Source of the DNA: DATKPC01 sp035524275
GTDB lineage: Bacteria; Pseudomonadota; Gammaproteobacteria; Burkholderiales; Burkholderiaceae_F
Length of the DNA: 64,000 bases
Assembly (NCBI GenBank): GCA_035524275.1
Contig: DATKPC010000022.1
Span: 1 to 64,000, forward strand
Direction: 5' to 3'
A program made the position numbers and the translations under genes. This document shows positions 63,215 to 64,000 of this stretch, in pieces. Each line of letters opens with the position of its first letter. Within the stretch, counting starts at the first letter, position 1. A model generated the notes under the pieces. It was not told where the DNA came from, ran no database searches, and saw only the letters and a list, made by a program, of their open reading frames with translations.

Positions 63215-64000
63215 CTACGCGCCGCCGGCGGCCGCCTCGCGCTCGCGCAGCTTGAACCGCTGGATCTTGCCGGTCGCGGTCTTCGGAAGTTCGTCGACGA
63301 ACTCGATCGCGCGCGGGTATTTGTACGGCGCGAGGTGGTCCTTGACGAAGTGCTTCAGTTCCGCCTCGTCGACGGCGCCGCCCGGCTTGAGCACGACGAA
63401 GGCCTTCGTCTTCGTCAATCCCTCGGCATCCGGCACGCCGATCACCGCGGCCTCGAGGACGGCCGGATGCTGCACCAGCGTGGCCTCGACCTCGAACGGG
63501 CTGACGTAGACGCCGCTCACCTTCAGCATGTCGTCGCTGCGGCCGCAGTACGTATAGGTGCCGTCGGCGTTGCGCAGGTACTTGTCGCCGCTCTTCGTCC
63601 ATCCGCCCTGGAACGTCTCGCGGGTCTTGGCCCGGTTTCCCCAGTACATCAGCGCGGCTGACGGGCCGTGGATGAACAGGTCCCCGGGCTCGCCATCGGG
63701 GACGGTGCCGCCATCGGCATCGCGCAGCGCGATGTCGTAGCCGGCGACCGGCCACCCGGTCGTGCCGTAGCGGAGGCGCTCGGGACGGTTCGAGATGAAG
63801 ATGTGCAGCATCTCCGTGGAGCCGATGCCGTCGACGATATCGACGCCGAAGTGCCGCTTGAATCGCTCGCCGATTTCCGCCGGCAAGGCCTCGCCGGCGG
63901 ACGACGCGAGCCGCAGCGCGACCTGGTCGCGCGCCGGCAGCGCCGCGGACGCGAGCATTCCGGCGTAACCGGTCGGCGCGCCGAAGAAGACCGTGGGCTT
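63215..64000 (-). CDS. Benzoate-CoA ligase-family protein, 3' part (cut by window end)
   Basis: The C-terminal 261 residues of an ANL-family ligase; the frame stays open to the window edge. Visible parts are KPTVFFGAPTGYAGM, LASSAGEALPAEI, DGIGSTEMLHIFISNRPE (the GSTE-type motif of benzoate-CoA ligases), GDLFIHGPSAALMYW, WTKSGDKYLRNADGTYTYCGR, and the terminal catalytic Lys in LPKTATGKIQRFKLRE. The pattern fits the BadA/BclA group that forms aromatic acyl-CoAs. It starts upstream of the window. It could be part of an aromatic-acid degradation pathway. Confidence 0.88.
   Translation of the reverse strand, partial: KPTVFFGAPTGYAGMLASAALPARDQVALRLASSAGEALPAEIGERFKRHFGVDIVDGIGSTEMLHIFISNRPERLRYGTTGWPVAGYDIALRDADGGTVPDGEPGDLFIHGPSAALMYWGNRAKTRETFQGGWTKSGDKYLRNADGTYTYCGRSDDMLKVSGVYVSPFEVEATLVQHPAVLEAAVIGVPDAEGLTKTKAFVVLKPGGAVDEAELKHFVKDHLAPYKYPRAIEFVDELPKTATGKIQRFKLREREAAAGGA

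Overview
The window is very GC-rich, densely coded DNA in which antisense frames also stay open. It looks like a chromosomal segment of a betaproteobacterium, probably Burkholderiales. The grounds are a small DUF3563 protein, a phenol hydroxylase/meta-cleavage cluster in the dmp order under a divergent sigma-54 activator, several acyl-CoA dehydrogenases and CoA ligases, two Liv-type transporters and a PqiABC module. No rRNA, tRNA, CRISPR array, transposase or phage gene was seen. The species assignment is inference.

Layout. 1-3.6 kb: DUF3563 protein, short-chain-type acyl-CoA dehydrogenase, and a TPR/HD-GYP c-di-GMP protein on the minus strand. 3.6-5.4 kb: an AT-rich gap, a 43-residue peptide with a Gly-Gly-type leader and its own terminator, DUF190, and a family 25 glycosyltransferase. 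5.5-9.8 kb: a secreted cassette (DUF4331, lipoprotein, TPR protein, HupE/UreJ-like membrane protein with an EF-hand-like loop). 9.8-10.8 kb: SDR and a 43-bp perfect inverted repeat. 10.8-14.6 kb: a thiamine-linked block with a TonB receptor behind a TPP riboswitch, a NadR-like P-loop protein and a PnuC-family transporter. 14.6-19.2 kb: CoA ligase, isovaleryl-CoA dehydrogenase and methylcrotonyl-CoA carboxylase beta. 19.2-22.8 kb: pqiA (split in two), pqiB, pqiC.

23.3-43.5 kb is the centrepiece. One long minus-strand array reads dmpK-L-M-N-O-P-Q-B-(GlcG/HbpS)-C-D-E-F-G-H-I, then a Liv-type ABC transporter. Together these genes would hydroxylate phenol to catechol, cleave it in the meta position, degrade the product to pyruvate and acetyl-CoA, and take up an unidentified substrate. 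A near-consensus sigma-54 promoter lies just before dmpK. Divergently transcribed are a DmpR/XylR-type activator and an overlapping GntR-type regulator.

43.5-64 kb: a conserved unknown, a LOG protein coupled to a beta-CASP metallohydrolase, an ABC ATPase with altered catalytic motifs beside an orphan ModA, a second Liv system with fused LivH-LivM permease, a Tat-exported nicotinamidase, a VOC protein, a periplasmic PheC-AroQ fusion, Lon with a heat-shock promoter, a Ser/Gly-rich lipoprotein, a large acyl-CoA dehydrogenase, Pal, and the 3' part of a benzoate-CoA-ligase-type gene cut by the window edge.
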